A stretch of 64,000 bases of DNA from a virus. Under the pieces are notes generated by a model. It was not told the origin of the DNA and made no database searches. It worked only from the letters and a program-made list of their open reading frames with translations. How positions within the stretch are numbered: the stretch's first letter is position 1; every line of letters begins with the position of its first letter. The DNA lies in IMG/VR virus record IMGVR_UViG_3300042526_000402, positions 1-64,000 of that record; one strand, 5' to 3'. A program made the translations under genes and the position numbers. Of this stretch, positions 55,134 through 63,772 are shown piece by piece.

Positions 55134-56474
55134 ATGAAAGCAAATATTTATATAGAATTAGATAATCGTGGTGGTTTAACCACTAAACTTAAACACTTTG
55201 TCAATAGTGCAAAACCATTGTTTAATATTCAAGATATAGATTTTCAACCAAAGAAAGGTGATAAAATATATATTTTACCAGGTGTTAACATTCCTAGAGT
55301 AAAAGTAAAACAGTTTAATGAAGAAAATGGTACTAAGACTATTAGAGATTTAATAACTGCAGATTATATCTTTGGTTCTGATAGAACACAAAATGAGTAT
55401 TTTGATGCAAAAGGTAATCATTGGATTTACAAAATGCCTGTAGCTGATATGGAACAGTTAATGGCTTATTTTACAAGTGAATTAGAATGTGATCCAACTG
55501 ATGTAGCAGATTTAAGAGACATAATTGAAGCTCACAAAACAGTTGAAGAAAATTTAGAAATTTACTACAACTATACAACCATGAATAATTTAAGAGATGT
55601 CAAAAATAGGCGTAATCTTAAAATTCATGAAAACTATGATGACTCAAATACTTATCATATGATTGATCTTGAGTTTCTTGAAGAAGTTGAAATGTTAGAA
55701 ACTTTAACAATTTATAATGTTAATGCTCTGATAAATGCAGTTAATTCTAAGAATGTGACAATTGATTATGAGATGTTTGGTCAGTTAAAAAACATGTTTG
55801 AAAGTAATGACAATGATAATCATGTCTTAGCAATGGAAATTATGGCTAACTCAAATATTATTGAAAGTTTACTTTTTATTGAAATGCTGTTTAAAGAACA
55901 TAGTTATCAGATGTATAACAGTCACACAAGAAACCATGTAAACTTTAAAAGTTTATGTAACACAATTGCTAAAGATAAATATAGATTCAACACAGAGATT
56001 GATGATATAGTTAAATCTTTGAGAACATTTAATGTACTTACAGCTGATAAACTAGATATTTTAATGAAGCATTATCATGAAGAAATCATGAGAAATGGTG
56101 ATTCTACATTTTTTAAAGTTAAGACTATTACTGTTGCAGATAATGTGCATGAGATTCTAAATCAGAACTATACATATACTGTTAAAGATGATTATCAACC
56201 TGTAGCTCAAGATGAAGAAGAAGTTGTTGTAGAAGAAGAAGTTTTAGAAGAAGAACTTGTTGAAGCTGTAAACACTGAAAGTTTAAACATAGAAAGTGTA
56301 GAAGAAGAACCATCTTTTGAATTAGCAGATGTAAATGTAATTGAAGAACCAGTTACTGAAACAGTTGAAGAAGTGATAGAAGAACCTCAAGATGTTATTG
56401 AGACTATTCAAGAAGAAGTTATTGTTGAACCTAATAAAGAAGAAGAAGATGAGTCAAGCATTGATTGGTTCTAA
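55134..56474 (+). CDS. Large unknown protein with acidic tail (446 aa)
   Basis: A 446-residue protein. Residues 1-340 are mixed alpha/beta (IYILPGVNIPRVKVKQFNEE near 45-65, helices beyond 130) with no clear motif; residues 350-446 are an extremely Glu/Val-rich tail (EEEVVVEEEVLEEELVEAVN) ending DESSIDWF. The tail is unlike normal globular sequence and similar to that of the DUF932-like protein at 60,576. It overlaps the nuclease gene by 26 bases. Function unknown; it might bind DNA-binding proteins or the replisome. Confidence 0.6.
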   Translation: MKANIYIELDNRGGLTTKLKHFVNSAKPLFNIQDIDFQPKKGDKIYILPGVNIPRVKVKQFNEENGTKTIRDLITADYIFGSDRTQNEYFDAKGNHWIYKMPVADMEQLMAYFTSELECDPTDVADLRDIIEAHKTVEENLEIYYNYTTMNNLRDVKNRRNLKIHENYDDSNTYHMIDLEFLEEVEMLETLTIYNVNALINAVNSKNVTIDYEMFGQLKNMFESNDNDNHVLAMEIMANSNIIESLLFIEMLFKEHSYQMYNSHTRNHVNFKSLCNTIAKDKYRFNTEIDDIVKSLRTFNVLTADKLDILMKHYHEEIMRNGDSTFFKVKTITVADNVHEILNQNYTYTVKDDYQPVAQDEEEVVVEEEVLEEELVEAVNTESLNIESVEEEPSFELADVNVIEEPVTETVEEVIEEPQDVIETIQEEVIVEPNKEEEDESSIDWF

Positions 56475-57468
56475 TGAAGAGTTAGAACAGTTCTATAAGA
56501 AGAAGTTTTACTTCAGTTATAGTGGAATTAACAAGTTGTTATATTCTCCGGTGATATTTTATAACCATTATGTTCTTAATCAAAGAGAGGACTCTACAGA
56601 CGCGCACCTAGTTGCAGGGCGCGTTCTGCATTGTCTACTATTTGAAGAAGAAAAGTTTGATGAAAACTTTTTAGAACTACCTGGCAAAATGCCTACAGAT
56701 AGCCAAAGAAAAATTATTTATGATGTGTTCAAAATACATTTGTCAATAAGTAATAATTCACTATCTTTGGAAGACTACTCCCAAGACATTCTCACATTAC
56801 TTCTCACAGCTAATCTCTACCAAACTCTCAAAACAGATCAGCAAAGACTTGACAAGATTCTTACAGAAGAAAACAAGACTTATTTTGAATTCTTGAAAAA
56901 CAGCATTGGCAAAACTGTTGTGGATCAAGAAACTCTGAGTGGCTGCAGAGTTCAGATTGAAATTCTAAGAAGCAATAAAGATGTTAGAGCTTTATTACAA
57001 TTAGATAGAAAACCTGAAGATAATCATCTTGTTGTAGAAAGTGAGTTGCATTTAGAGTATAACAACCCTAAATTAAGCTTTGGTCTTCATGGAGTTCTTG
57101 ATCATGTAGTTGTAGATTCTGAATCTAAGACTATATTCATCAATGATCTCAAGACAACATCAAAAGCAATTCAAGATTTTCCAGAGACCGTAGAATACTA
57201 TAAATATTGGATGCAAGCCGTTATTTATACTATTCTTGCAAACAACAGATACCTTGCTAACAGAGAAGATAAGTTTGATTGGAAGTTTCAAGTAACATTT
57301 ATTGTTATTGACAAGTATAATCTAGTGTATCCATTTCAAGTTAGTCAGGAAACCTTAGAGAAATGGAAGGAGTCTTTTAATGAAATAGTAAAAACTGTTA
57401 AGTGGCACTATGAAAATAGAAGATATGACCTACCATACTCATTAGTTGTAAATAATGTAAAATTGTAA
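56449..57468 (+). CDS. RecB/Cas4-like PD-(D/E)XK exonuclease
   Basis: The ATG at 56,449 (MSQALIGSNEELEQFYKKKF) is preferred to one 57 bases upstream inside the neighbour's acidic tail. The 339-residue product has VAGRVLHCLLFEE (G-x-x-x-H motif), LHGVLDHVVVDS (first Asp) and IFINDLKTTSKAIQDF (D-x-K catalytic motif), then YYKYWMQAVIYTIL (Q motif). This is the exonuclease layout found in phage recombination modules, and it could work with the Sak4-like and NinB-like proteins. Confidence 0.8.
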   Translation: MSQALIGSNEELEQFYKKKFYFSYSGINKLLYSPVIFYNHYVLNQREDSTDAHLVAGRVLHCLLFEEEKFDENFLELPGKMPTDSQRKIIYDVFKIHLSISNNSLSLEDYSQDILTLLLTANLYQTLKTDQQRLDKILTEENKTYFEFLKNSIGKTVVDQETLSGCRVQIEILRSNKDVRALLQLDRKPEDNHLVVESELHLEYNNPKLSFGLHGVLDHVVVDSESKTIFINDLKTTSKAIQDFPETVEYYKYWMQAVIYTILANNRYLANREDKFDWKFQVTFIVIDKYNLVYPFQVSQETLEKWKESFNEIVKTVKWHYENRRYDLPYSLVVNNVKL

Positions 57469-57473
57469 GAATT

Positions 57474-58115
57474 ATGGCTTTAAATTCAGTGTATAGGAAG
57501 TATTTCCAAAAATCTCAGGTGTTTGTATATCCGCTCCTGGGTATTAAAAGAGGCGCAGCATATGTTCCTAAAGCAACTTATGTAGCTTGGGAAGAAAATT
57601 GCACGTCCTCTGAGGATATGAAACTAATATGTGTGTATGACAATGATGGTTCAAATACTTTTGAAGTATTTGTAAAATCTGTTTTACTTAAACATGCTAG
57701 ATTATTTGGGTATGTGAAAGCTGACTCAAAAACTAGTGTGTTCACATTTGAGTTTTCTGATTTAAGTGATGACTGGGTAAATTTTCTGATGGGAAGGTAT
57801 AGTAAAATAAATCTGAATTTAAAAGCTAAAATTTTAAACTTTTTTGATCCACAAAGTGGTAATTACCAATATATAAAAAGTTATTTGTATCCTGAAAAAT
57901 ACTATAATGAGTATGCAGATTTGTTAAATACTAATGTGGAACTACTGAAATCTGTTGTTGAATTATGTACTAAACCTGACTTAGCTAAAGAAACTCTACA
58001 ATTAGAGATAGCTAATTTAGGAAGTATGGAAGAATCTGCAGTAAATTTGTTAATTAATAATTTAAATAATAACTATGAACAACTCAATGATGATTGTCCA
58101 AGCAACTTGGAATGA
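57474..58115 (+). CDS. Conserved Bacteroidota phage protein (213 aa)
   Basis: A 213-residue protein beginning MALNSVYRKYFQKSQVFVYP and containing LLGIKRGAAYVPKATYVAWE, SDLSDDWVNFLMGRYSKINL and the end PDLAKETLQLEIANLG. I recall this as a family conserved in Bacteroidota phages directly before or after replication genes; its role is unknown. It overlaps the next gene by 41 bases. Confidence 0.7.
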   Translation: MALNSVYRKYFQKSQVFVYPLLGIKRGAAYVPKATYVAWEENCTSSEDMKLICVYDNDGSNTFEVFVKSVLLKHARLFGYVKADSKTSVFTFEFSDLSDDWVNFLMGRYSKINLNLKAKILNFFDPQSGNYQYIKSYLYPEKYYNEYADLLNTNVELLKSVVELCTKPDLAKETLQLEIANLGSMEESAVNLLINNLNNNYEQLNDDCPSNLE

Positions 58116-58446
58116 AACACAAACTTTTAGATTAATCCCAATTGCGACAGAGTGTCCATATGTGGAATGTATCTTTGATCCAGCTACAAAAGTATTTGTA
58201 ATTATATCTAAGATCACTAAACAAAGTTTACACATGTTGCCTAAAATGGATGAAAATGGTGATCCAGTTGCATGTAAAGTAAAAAGACCTAATGGTAGAA
58301 ACTTTAAAGAAGAGAGAAACAAAATTGAAGTTTTTCAAGAGTATTATGTTGAAGATAGAATTGCTATTGAAGATTTAATTAATCTTTTTGCAATCAATGC
58401 TTCCACATTTGACTACAAAGCTTTTACGGAAGCAGAGACAAAGTAA
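58075..58446 (+). CDS. Conserved Bacteroidota phage protein (123 aa)
   Basis: A 123-residue protein: MIVQATWNETQTFRLIPIAT, PYVECIFDPATKVFVIISKI, HMLPKMDENGDPVACK and VKRPNGRNFKEERNKIEVFQ. The layout (W-x-E-x-x-x-F-x-L-x-P-x-x-x-x-P-x-V-E ... S-K ... DENGDP ... G-K-x-x-K-E-x-R) recurs in Bacteroidota phages with the preceding gene. Function unknown. Confidence 0.7.
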   Translation: MNNSMMIVQATWNETQTFRLIPIATECPYVECIFDPATKVFVIISKITKQSLHMLPKMDENGDPVACKVKRPNGRNFKEERNKIEVFQEYYVEDRIAIEDLINLFAINASTFDYKAFTEAETK

Positions 58447-58457
58447 TTAATTAAATT

Positions 58458-58547
58458 GCTTATTTGGTGTAAGGAGGAATGAATACTCTACATGGTTTTA
58501 ACATGCTAACTTGTTAGTGGATAAGGGTTAGAATCCCTTAATAAGCA
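58458..58547 (+). tRNA. tRNA with long variable arm, anticodon loop reads UUU
   Basis: A full cloverleaf can be drawn. Acceptor: GCTTATT (58,458-58,464) with AATAAGC (58,540-58,546), discriminator A. D arm: GTGT/ATAC with a 12-base GG-containing loop. Anticodon arm: CATG/CATG with seven-base loop GTTTTAA, giving UUU at the anticodon. Variable arm: TAAC-TT-GTTA hairpin. T arm: AAGGG/CCCTT with loop TTAGAAT. UUU means lysine, but lysine tRNAs are normally class I with a short variable loop, and the loop position 32 is an unusual G. CCA is not encoded. Confidence 0.55.
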
Positions 58548-58588
58548 ATTTTAACTTAACGGGGAGACAGCTTAACTGAATAAATCCT

Positions 58589-60574
58589 ATGAAAACCAAC
58601 TATGTACACGACTATGAAACACTCAAGAATTGTTTCATTGGAGTCTTTGAGGATGTAAAATCTGAGAATAAAAAAATATTTGTGTGTCATGAATCCAGAA
58701 ATGATATCTTTGATTTAATAACATTTTTAGAACACAACATTGCCTATAATGAATGGCATATAAGCTTTAATGGTTTAGCATTTGATGCTCAAATAACAGA
58801 GCATATTCTTAGAAATAAGAGAATGCTGCTTTCTAGCAATGGAGACAAGATAGCAAGATTTCTTTATTACAAAGCACAAGATGTAATTTCAAGACAGAAC
58901 AGAGGAGAATTTGCAGAGTTTAAACCTAAGCAAATTAAAATCAATCAGATTGATTTGTTTAAACTTAATCACTGGGATAATCCAGCTAAAAGAAGTTCAC
59001 TAAAGTGGATTCAGTATACAATGGATTGGGCTAACATAGTAGATATGCCAATTCACCACACTAAAGAAATTACTGCACAAGAAGTAGACACTGTTATTAG
59101 TTACTGTATTAATGATGTCAAGTCTACTAAAGCTATTTTGATGTTATCTAAGAGTCAGATTGATCTCCGGAAAAATCTAACTATGGAGTATAATATTGAT
59201 TTATTCAGTGCCTCTGAACCAAGAATTTCTAAAGAATTGTTTTTGCATTTCTTGAGTGAAAAAACTGGATACAAAAAATGGGACCTAAAAGAACTCAGAA
59301 CTTATAGAAGCCTCATAAAATTTGAAGATATTATTCTTCCTTACACAAAGTTTGAGACAGCAACATTTCAAAATTTACTAAAGAAGTTTAAGGAGATTGA
59401 ATTAGATCCGATGTATACCAAAGGAGGGTTTAAGTATTCTGTGCAATATAAGGGTGTGAAAACAGATTTTGGTCTGGGTGGTGTTCATGGAGCTAGAACA
59501 GCTGGTGTATATGAATCAGATGATGATATGGTAATCATGTCTTCAGATGTTGTCAGTTATTATCCAAACTTAGCTATTAGAAATAAATGGGCCCCTTATC
59601 ACCTTCCTAAAGCAGAATTCTGTGATCTGTATGAATGGTTCTTTAATGAAAGAAAGAAAATAAGCAAGAAGGATCCAAAGAACTATGTATATAAGATTAT
59701 CCTTAACTCAACTTATGGTTTGAGTAATGATGAGAATAGTTTTCTGTATGATCCAGAGTTCACAATGAGGATCACTGTTAATGGTCAGCTAAGTCTAATG
59801 ATGCTGTATGAGATGATTTGTGAAGAGATTCCAGACGTTACTCCGCTAATGCAGAATACAGATGGTCTAGAGACAATGATTCCTAGAAAGTATTATGATA
59901 AGTATATGGAAATATGTGAGAGATGGCAGAATATAACTAATCTGCAGCTGGAGCATGATACATATAGTAAAGTAATACTTGGTGATGTAAATAATTACAT
60001 TGCTGTAACTGAAAGAAAGAAAATAGACAAAGAAGTTTATGAGGAACTCAAGAAAAAAGTCCCTTATGATGTCTATGAAGAAATTAATGGAGAATATTTC
60101 TTTAAAGCAACTAAGTCCAAGGGCAGATTTGAGTTTAGTAATCTAGCATTACATAAAAACAAAAGCTTCTTGATTATTCCAAAGGCTATATTTATGTATT
60201 TTGTACATGGAATAAAACCTGAAGATTACTTTCTTACAGAAAACAACATATTTGATTACTGTGGTGGTGTTAAAATCAAAGGGAATTGGGAATTTGTAGA
60301 ACACTATGTAGATAAGGGTGATTATACAAAAAACAAATTACAACATACTTTGAGGTATTACATCTCTAATACTGGTAGTAAGATAATCAAAGAAAACAAA
60401 GATGACAAGCGGGAAATTCAGATAGAAGCTGGACGCTGGTTGCAAACAGTTTATGTAAAACATGTAGAAACACCATTTGAAGAATATGGTATTAATCTGA
60501 AATATTATTCAGATAAGGTTTATAAAGAGATACAATCTCTTGAACCACTAGTTACTCAATTAAAATTATTTTGA
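58589..60574 (+). CDS. Family B DNA polymerase
   Basis: A 661-residue polymerase. Exonuclease motifs: VHDYETLKNC (Exo I, Asp8 and Glu10), ISFNGLAFDAQ (Exo II, about 58-68) and ISYCINDVKSTKA (Exo III, about 175). Polymerase motifs: MSSDVVSYYPNLAI (motif A, about 317), YKIILNSTYGLSND (motif B, about 368) and LMQNTDGLETM (motif C, about 418), where the first Asp of the usual DTD is Asn. The size is small, and no obvious terminal-protein-priming insertions are seen, so normal RNA priming by the DnaG-like protein is expected. It replicates the phage genome. Confidence 0.9.
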   Translation: MKTNYVHDYETLKNCFIGVFEDVKSENKKIFVCHESRNDIFDLITFLEHNIAYNEWHISFNGLAFDAQITEHILRNKRMLLSSNGDKIARFLYYKAQDVISRQNRGEFAEFKPKQIKINQIDLFKLNHWDNPAKRSSLKWIQYTMDWANIVDMPIHHTKEITAQEVDTVISYCINDVKSTKAILMLSKSQIDLRKNLTMEYNIDLFSASEPRISKELFLHFLSEKTGYKKWDLKELRTYRSLIKFEDIILPYTKFETATFQNLLKKFKEIELDPMYTKGGFKYSVQYKGVKTDFGLGGVHGARTAGVYESDDDMVIMSSDVVSYYPNLAIRNKWAPYHLPKAEFCDLYEWFFNERKKISKKDPKNYVYKIILNSTYGLSNDENSFLYDPEFTMRITVNGQLSLMMLYEMICEEIPDVTPLMQNTDGLETMIPRKYYDKYMEICERWQNITNLQLEHDTYSKVILGDVNNYIAVTERKKIDKEVYEELKKKVPYDVYEEINGEYFFKATKSKGRFEFSNLALHKNKSFLIIPKAIFMYFVHGIKPEDYFLTENNIFDYCGGVKIKGNWEFVEHYVDKGDYTKNKLQHTLRYYISNTGSKIIKENKDDKREIQIEAGRWLQTVYVKHVETPFEEYGINLKYYSDKVYKEIQSLEPLVTQLKLF

Positions 60575-60575
60575 C

Positions 60576-61760
60576 ATGCCAAAAAGAATTAGCGAGTGTA
60601 GCAAAGCACATTTAATTAATGTGCCATTACCACAACACGGATCAACTTATACAGTAATCAGCCACCAATTTGTGATTGATTATGTTCATCAAGCCCTAGC
60701 ACTTGCAGGGTTTAACATTTTACATGAAGAATATAGATGTACTGCAGACGGTCAGATAGCTCAAGGGATTCATAAGTTAGCTTATAATAGTGATCCTGAA
60801 CTATCAATGATGTTTGCTTGGACTAATAGCTACAACAAACAGATTAAATTTAAATGTATTGTTGGTGCATATATTGAAACTACCAGCACTGTGATGGTAT
60901 CCGGTGACATGGGAGTTTGGATTAGAAAGCATATGGGTACTGCAGATACTGAGACTAAAGATACAATTGATGAGCAAATTAAAAATGCACATCAGTATTA
61001 CAATCAGTTGTTGTCCGATAAGAATGAGATGATTGACAAGACTCTGGATCTTAGGAAAAAAGCTCAACTTTTAGGTATTTTGTTTGCTGAGTATGGTATT
61101 TTAACTACTGAGCAAGCTAGTATTGTAAAGAACTTTATTGATAGACCAATGAAGAACTTTACAAATCCTAATAGTTTGTGGACTTTCTATAATGCAATCA
61201 CTATTGCTTTACAACAGTCACATCCTAGAACTTGGATGGAAGACCAAAGAGTATTACACTATTTTATAGATAACATCTACAAATTTCCTAAACAAGTTTT
61301 CACAGCTCCTGTAGCTGTTATTGAACCCGTAGAAGATGTAGTAGAAGAAACTGTTACCTCAGAAGCTTCTGAAGAAATTCCGGATCCTAATCAAATAAGC
61401 ATCTTTGATGTTATTGCGGAAGTTGAAGAAGAAGAAGTAGCTGTTTGTCCTCCACCAGCTGAAGTTATTGAAGAACCAGAAGTAGAAAGTGAATTTGCTG
61501 TTGAAGATAATGTTGATGAAGTTGTTATCTACACAGATCCTGCAGGAAATACATTTGAAGCTCCGCTGTTAGAAGATGTAGTAACACACAAGGTATTTGT
61601 TAATCCTTCAGAAGAACCAAAAACTGAAAAATTATCACTTGATGATATTTTAATAAGATTACCAAATGAAGAAAAAGCTAAAGAAGAACCAGATTTTTCA
61701 TTAGACTTTAGTTCTTCAGATGAAGAAAAAGATTCTGATTTCATACCTGATTTGTTTTAA
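60576..61760 (+). CDS. DUF932-like replication-linked protein
   Basis: A 394-residue protein. Residues 20-160 follow the DUF932 layout: YTVISHQFVIDYVHQALALA, FAWTNSYNKQIKFKCIVGAY, and MVSGDMGVWIRKHMG (NSYDKS ... G ... VC-x-N ... RKHTG in other members). Residues 240-394 are an acidic, low-complexity tail ending SDFIPDLF. DUF932 proteins are common beside plasmid and phage replication genes, with unknown chemistry. It starts two bases after the polymerase and ends before a terminator. Confidence 0.7.
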   Translation: MPKRISECSKAHLINVPLPQHGSTYTVISHQFVIDYVHQALALAGFNILHEEYRCTADGQIAQGIHKLAYNSDPELSMMFAWTNSYNKQIKFKCIVGAYIETTSTVMVSGDMGVWIRKHMGTADTETKDTIDEQIKNAHQYYNQLLSDKNEMIDKTLDLRKKAQLLGILFAEYGILTTEQASIVKNFIDRPMKNFTNPNSLWTFYNAITIALQQSHPRTWMEDQRVLHYFIDNIYKFPKQVFTAPVAVIEPVEDVVEETVTSEASEEIPDPNQISIFDVIAEVEEEEVAVCPPPAEVIEEPEVESEFAVEDNVDEVVIYTDPAGNTFEAPLLEDVVTHKVFVNPSEEPKTEKLSLDDILIRLPNEEKAKEEPDFSLDFSSSDEEKDSDFIPDLF

Positions 61761-61781
61761 TAGTTAATTTTTATTTTTTTT

Positions 61782-61808
61782 AGAGGTAGGAAACTGCCTC
61801 TTTTTTTA
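61782..61808 (+). terminator. Terminator after DUF932-like gene
   Basis: AGAGGTAG (61,782-61,789) pairs with CTGCCTCT (61,794-61,801), with one G-U pair and a GAAA loop, then TTTTTTT. Confidence 0.85.
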
Positions 61809-61818
61809 TCTTTACAAA

Positions 61819-61950
61819 ATGAAATTTTTAATTATTATACTTATGCTAACTTCATGTGCAACTACCAGTGAGTATAGCTGGAAGATGAAAAAAACACATA
61901 AGGAAAGTAAGAAAATGTTCCGCAAAGTACAAAGATCAAGAAAGTATTGA
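61819..61950 (+). CDS. Small predicted lipoprotein (43 aa)
   Basis: The ATG at 61,819 gives a lipoprotein signal: MKFLIIILMLTSCATTSEYS with lipobox L-T-S-C (Cys13), followed by a short Lys/Arg-rich mature part ending RSRKY. It could be an outer-membrane lipoprotein used for superinfection exclusion or an o-spanin-like factor. It overlaps a TTG that could begin the next gene, but the ATG at 61,959 is preferred. Confidence 0.6.
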   Translation: MKFLIIILMLTSCATTSEYSWKMKKTHKESKKMFRKVQRSRKY

Positions 61951-61958
61951 ATAAAATA

Positions 61959-62360
61959 ATGAGAAAGAAAACTATTGAGATTGTTCAATTAATTCAGATA
62001 CCCTTAATAAATCAAGATTTTATGTTTATTTATGGTGTTAAGGATTATAAAAGATTAAGTACTTATTTTATTGGTCAACATGAATTAGCAAAAAGAGTCT
62101 ATGCTGACTTTGATAAAACTAGTTTATATACAGATGCATATGTTGAATGCTATACAGAAGAAGATGATAGTTTCTATTTAAGCTTTGTTCTTAAAAAAGT
62201 TGAATTAGGAATTATTATACATGAGATAACACATCTTATGCAGCATATCAGAACCCGCTTTTTTCCAAATGGAATAGAAAGAGAGTTTGAAGCTTATCTT
62301 ACTGAATGGATATTTAATGAAATATATAAGATATTAAAAGATAATAAACTAATACAGTAA
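61959..62360 (+). CDS. Putative small metallopeptidase (HEITH)
   Basis: The ATG at 61,959 gives a 133-residue protein. IIIHEITHLMQHI (HExxH, about residues 85-97) followed by IEREFEAYLTEWIF (about 108-121), where a Glu about 19 residues later could be the third zinc ligand, as in the HE-x-x-H ... E-x-x-x-x layout of gluzincins. It is the second small HExxH protein of this phage. Nothing else is assigned. Confidence 0.55.
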   Translation: MRKKTIEIVQLIQIPLINQDFMFIYGVKDYKRLSTYFIGQHELAKRVYADFDKTSLYTDAYVECYTEEDDSFYLSFVLKKVELGIIIHEITHLMQHIRTRFFPNGIEREFEAYLTEWIFNEIYKILKDNKLIQ

Positions 62361-62362
62361 TC

Positions 62363-62542
62363 ATGGAAGAACAACAAATTAAAAACCAAATTGAAGAGTA
62401 TAAGAAACTCTTAACAGGTGATCTTTTTGCTGATAGTGATATTCAGCAAAAAATTTATGATTTAAAAAAACAATTAAACCCAAGAATTGAAGAGCATCCT
62501 GAAGAGGATGATGATGAGGGTTGTTCAAACTGCGGAAGCTAA
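62363..62542 (+). CDS. Small CGS-tail phage protein (59 aa)
   Basis: The ATG at 62,363 opens a 59-codon frame ending in TAA at 62,542: MEEQQIKNQIEEYKKLLTGD, then FADSDIQQKIYDLKKQLNP, ending CSNCGS. The layout I-x-x-Y-x-x-x-L-T-G-x-x-F-x-D ... I-x-x-L-K ... NP ... C-x2-CGS recurs in phages. Function unknown. Confidence 0.6.
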   Translation: MEEQQIKNQIEEYKKLLTGDLFADSDIQQKIYDLKKQLNPRIEEHPEEDDDEGCSNCGS

Positions 62543-62548
62543 ATTATT

Positions 62549-63103
62549 ATGGAAACAGCAAAAAAACAAGACCTAGACATATCACAAGAAGATTCAATTA
62601 GAATAGTCAGAATTGTTGTAAAATGTTCTGACTTATTATCTGACTATGATTTATTAGCTGATAAAATAGAGAAGAAAAATGCAAAGTATGTTAAGCATGA
62701 ACTTAAAAATATAACTTTAGAATTAGGAGAGTTTGTTGATAAATTTAGTGGAGCTTTTTTAGTTCCTTTTGTTAAAACAGATGATGAGCTACAAATGGAA
62801 TTACAAAAGTCATTTAGTGCTTTTTCTAAAAACATAAATGTAAAAAACCCTGAATTAACAGCTTTAATATTACTTTACATCAAATGTAAATCTATTTTAG
62901 ATGATATATTTGAAATGGAACATGCTGATAAATTCTTAGGTTTACTTATAGAAATGTGTAAGCTTTTTTGTGAGACTGTTGAGAAAAAATATGTCTTTAT
63001 TAAAGACTTAAAGGATCCTAAATCTGGATATACAGTTGAAATGTTAGCAAATGCTATGAGTGAGTTAGGTAAAAAAATAATGTATGGAGAAAAACCAGAA
63101 TAA
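62549..63103 (+). CDS. Unknown helical protein (184 aa)
   Basis: A 184-residue, mostly helical acidic protein (ISQEDSIRIVRIVVKCSDLL, then KYVKHELKNITLELGEFVDK). No motif recognised. It ends seven bases before the ThyX gene. Confidence 0.6.
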   Translation: METAKKQDLDISQEDSIRIVRIVVKCSDLLSDYDLLADKIEKKNAKYVKHELKNITLELGEFVDKFSGAFLVPFVKTDDELQMELQKSFSAFSKNINVKNPELTALILLYIKCKSILDDIFEMEHADKFLGLLIEMCKLFCETVEKKYVFIKDLKDPKSGYTVEMLANAMSELGKKIMYGEKPE

Positions 63104-63110
63104 CAAAAAT

Positions 63111-63767
63111 ATGAAAGTAGAATTAATTAACTATTTTGGAGATGTCCAAATGGTGGCGGAAGTTGCCCGTGTAAGTTATGATAAATCAGCTATTAATTAT
63201 ACACAAGAACAAAACAACAAACTTATAAAATACTTGTGGAAGCATAATCACACAAGTCCTTTTAGACATTTATCATTGCAGTTTAGAATCACATGCCCTA
63301 TCTATGTAGAGCGTCAGTTAGCAAAACACCAGGTAGGAATATCAATTAACAGTATTTCAGGCAGATATGTGGATTTCTCCGATACCTATACTCTGATTGA
63401 TGAATGGAGAGAGCAAAGTAAAGATAGTAAACAAGGTAGTGCAGGTTCATTAGATTATGAAGGACAAGAAGCTTGTAATATTATTGAGCATAATGTGTAT
63501 CAAACATGTAAGAAAGCTTATGCTGATTTAATTAAGTTGGGTGTTTCTAAAGAACAAGCAAGAACAATACTACCTCTTAACTTGAATACAACATTTATTT
63601 GGACAGGTAGTTTTCTTGCCTTCATACATATGTGTATATTGAGACTTAAACCAGATGCTCAGTATGAAACAAGAAAAGTTGTTGATGCTATGTTAACTGC
63701 TGTAAGAGAGATTCCGGGAAACCCTTATGAACAATTATTAGAAATTATAGATTCAGAATTAATATAA
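63111..63767 (+). CDS. thyX: Flavin-dependent thymidylate synthase
   Basis: The ATG at 63,111 gives 218 residues. VERQLAKHQVGISINSISGR and the following YVDF (about residues 67-87) hold the ThyX signature; the usual RHR is KHQ here, while the Ser, the Arg and the Tyr (S-x-R-Y) remain. TSPFRHLSLQFRITCPIYVE and RTILPLNLNTTFIWTGS match conserved family segments. It makes dTMP from dUMP using FAD and methylene-tetrahydrofolate, complementing the UDG strategy against uracil. Confidence 0.92.
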   Translation: MKVELINYFGDVQMVAEVARVSYDKSAINYTQEQNNKLIKYLWKHNHTSPFRHLSLQFRITCPIYVERQLAKHQVGISINSISGRYVDFSDTYTLIDEWREQSKDSKQGSAGSLDYEGQEACNIIEHNVYQTCKKAYADLIKLGVSKEQARTILPLNLNTTFIWTGSFLAFIHMCILRLKPDAQYETRKVVDAMLTAVREIPGNPYEQLLEIIDSELI

Positions 63768-63772
63768 GCAAA

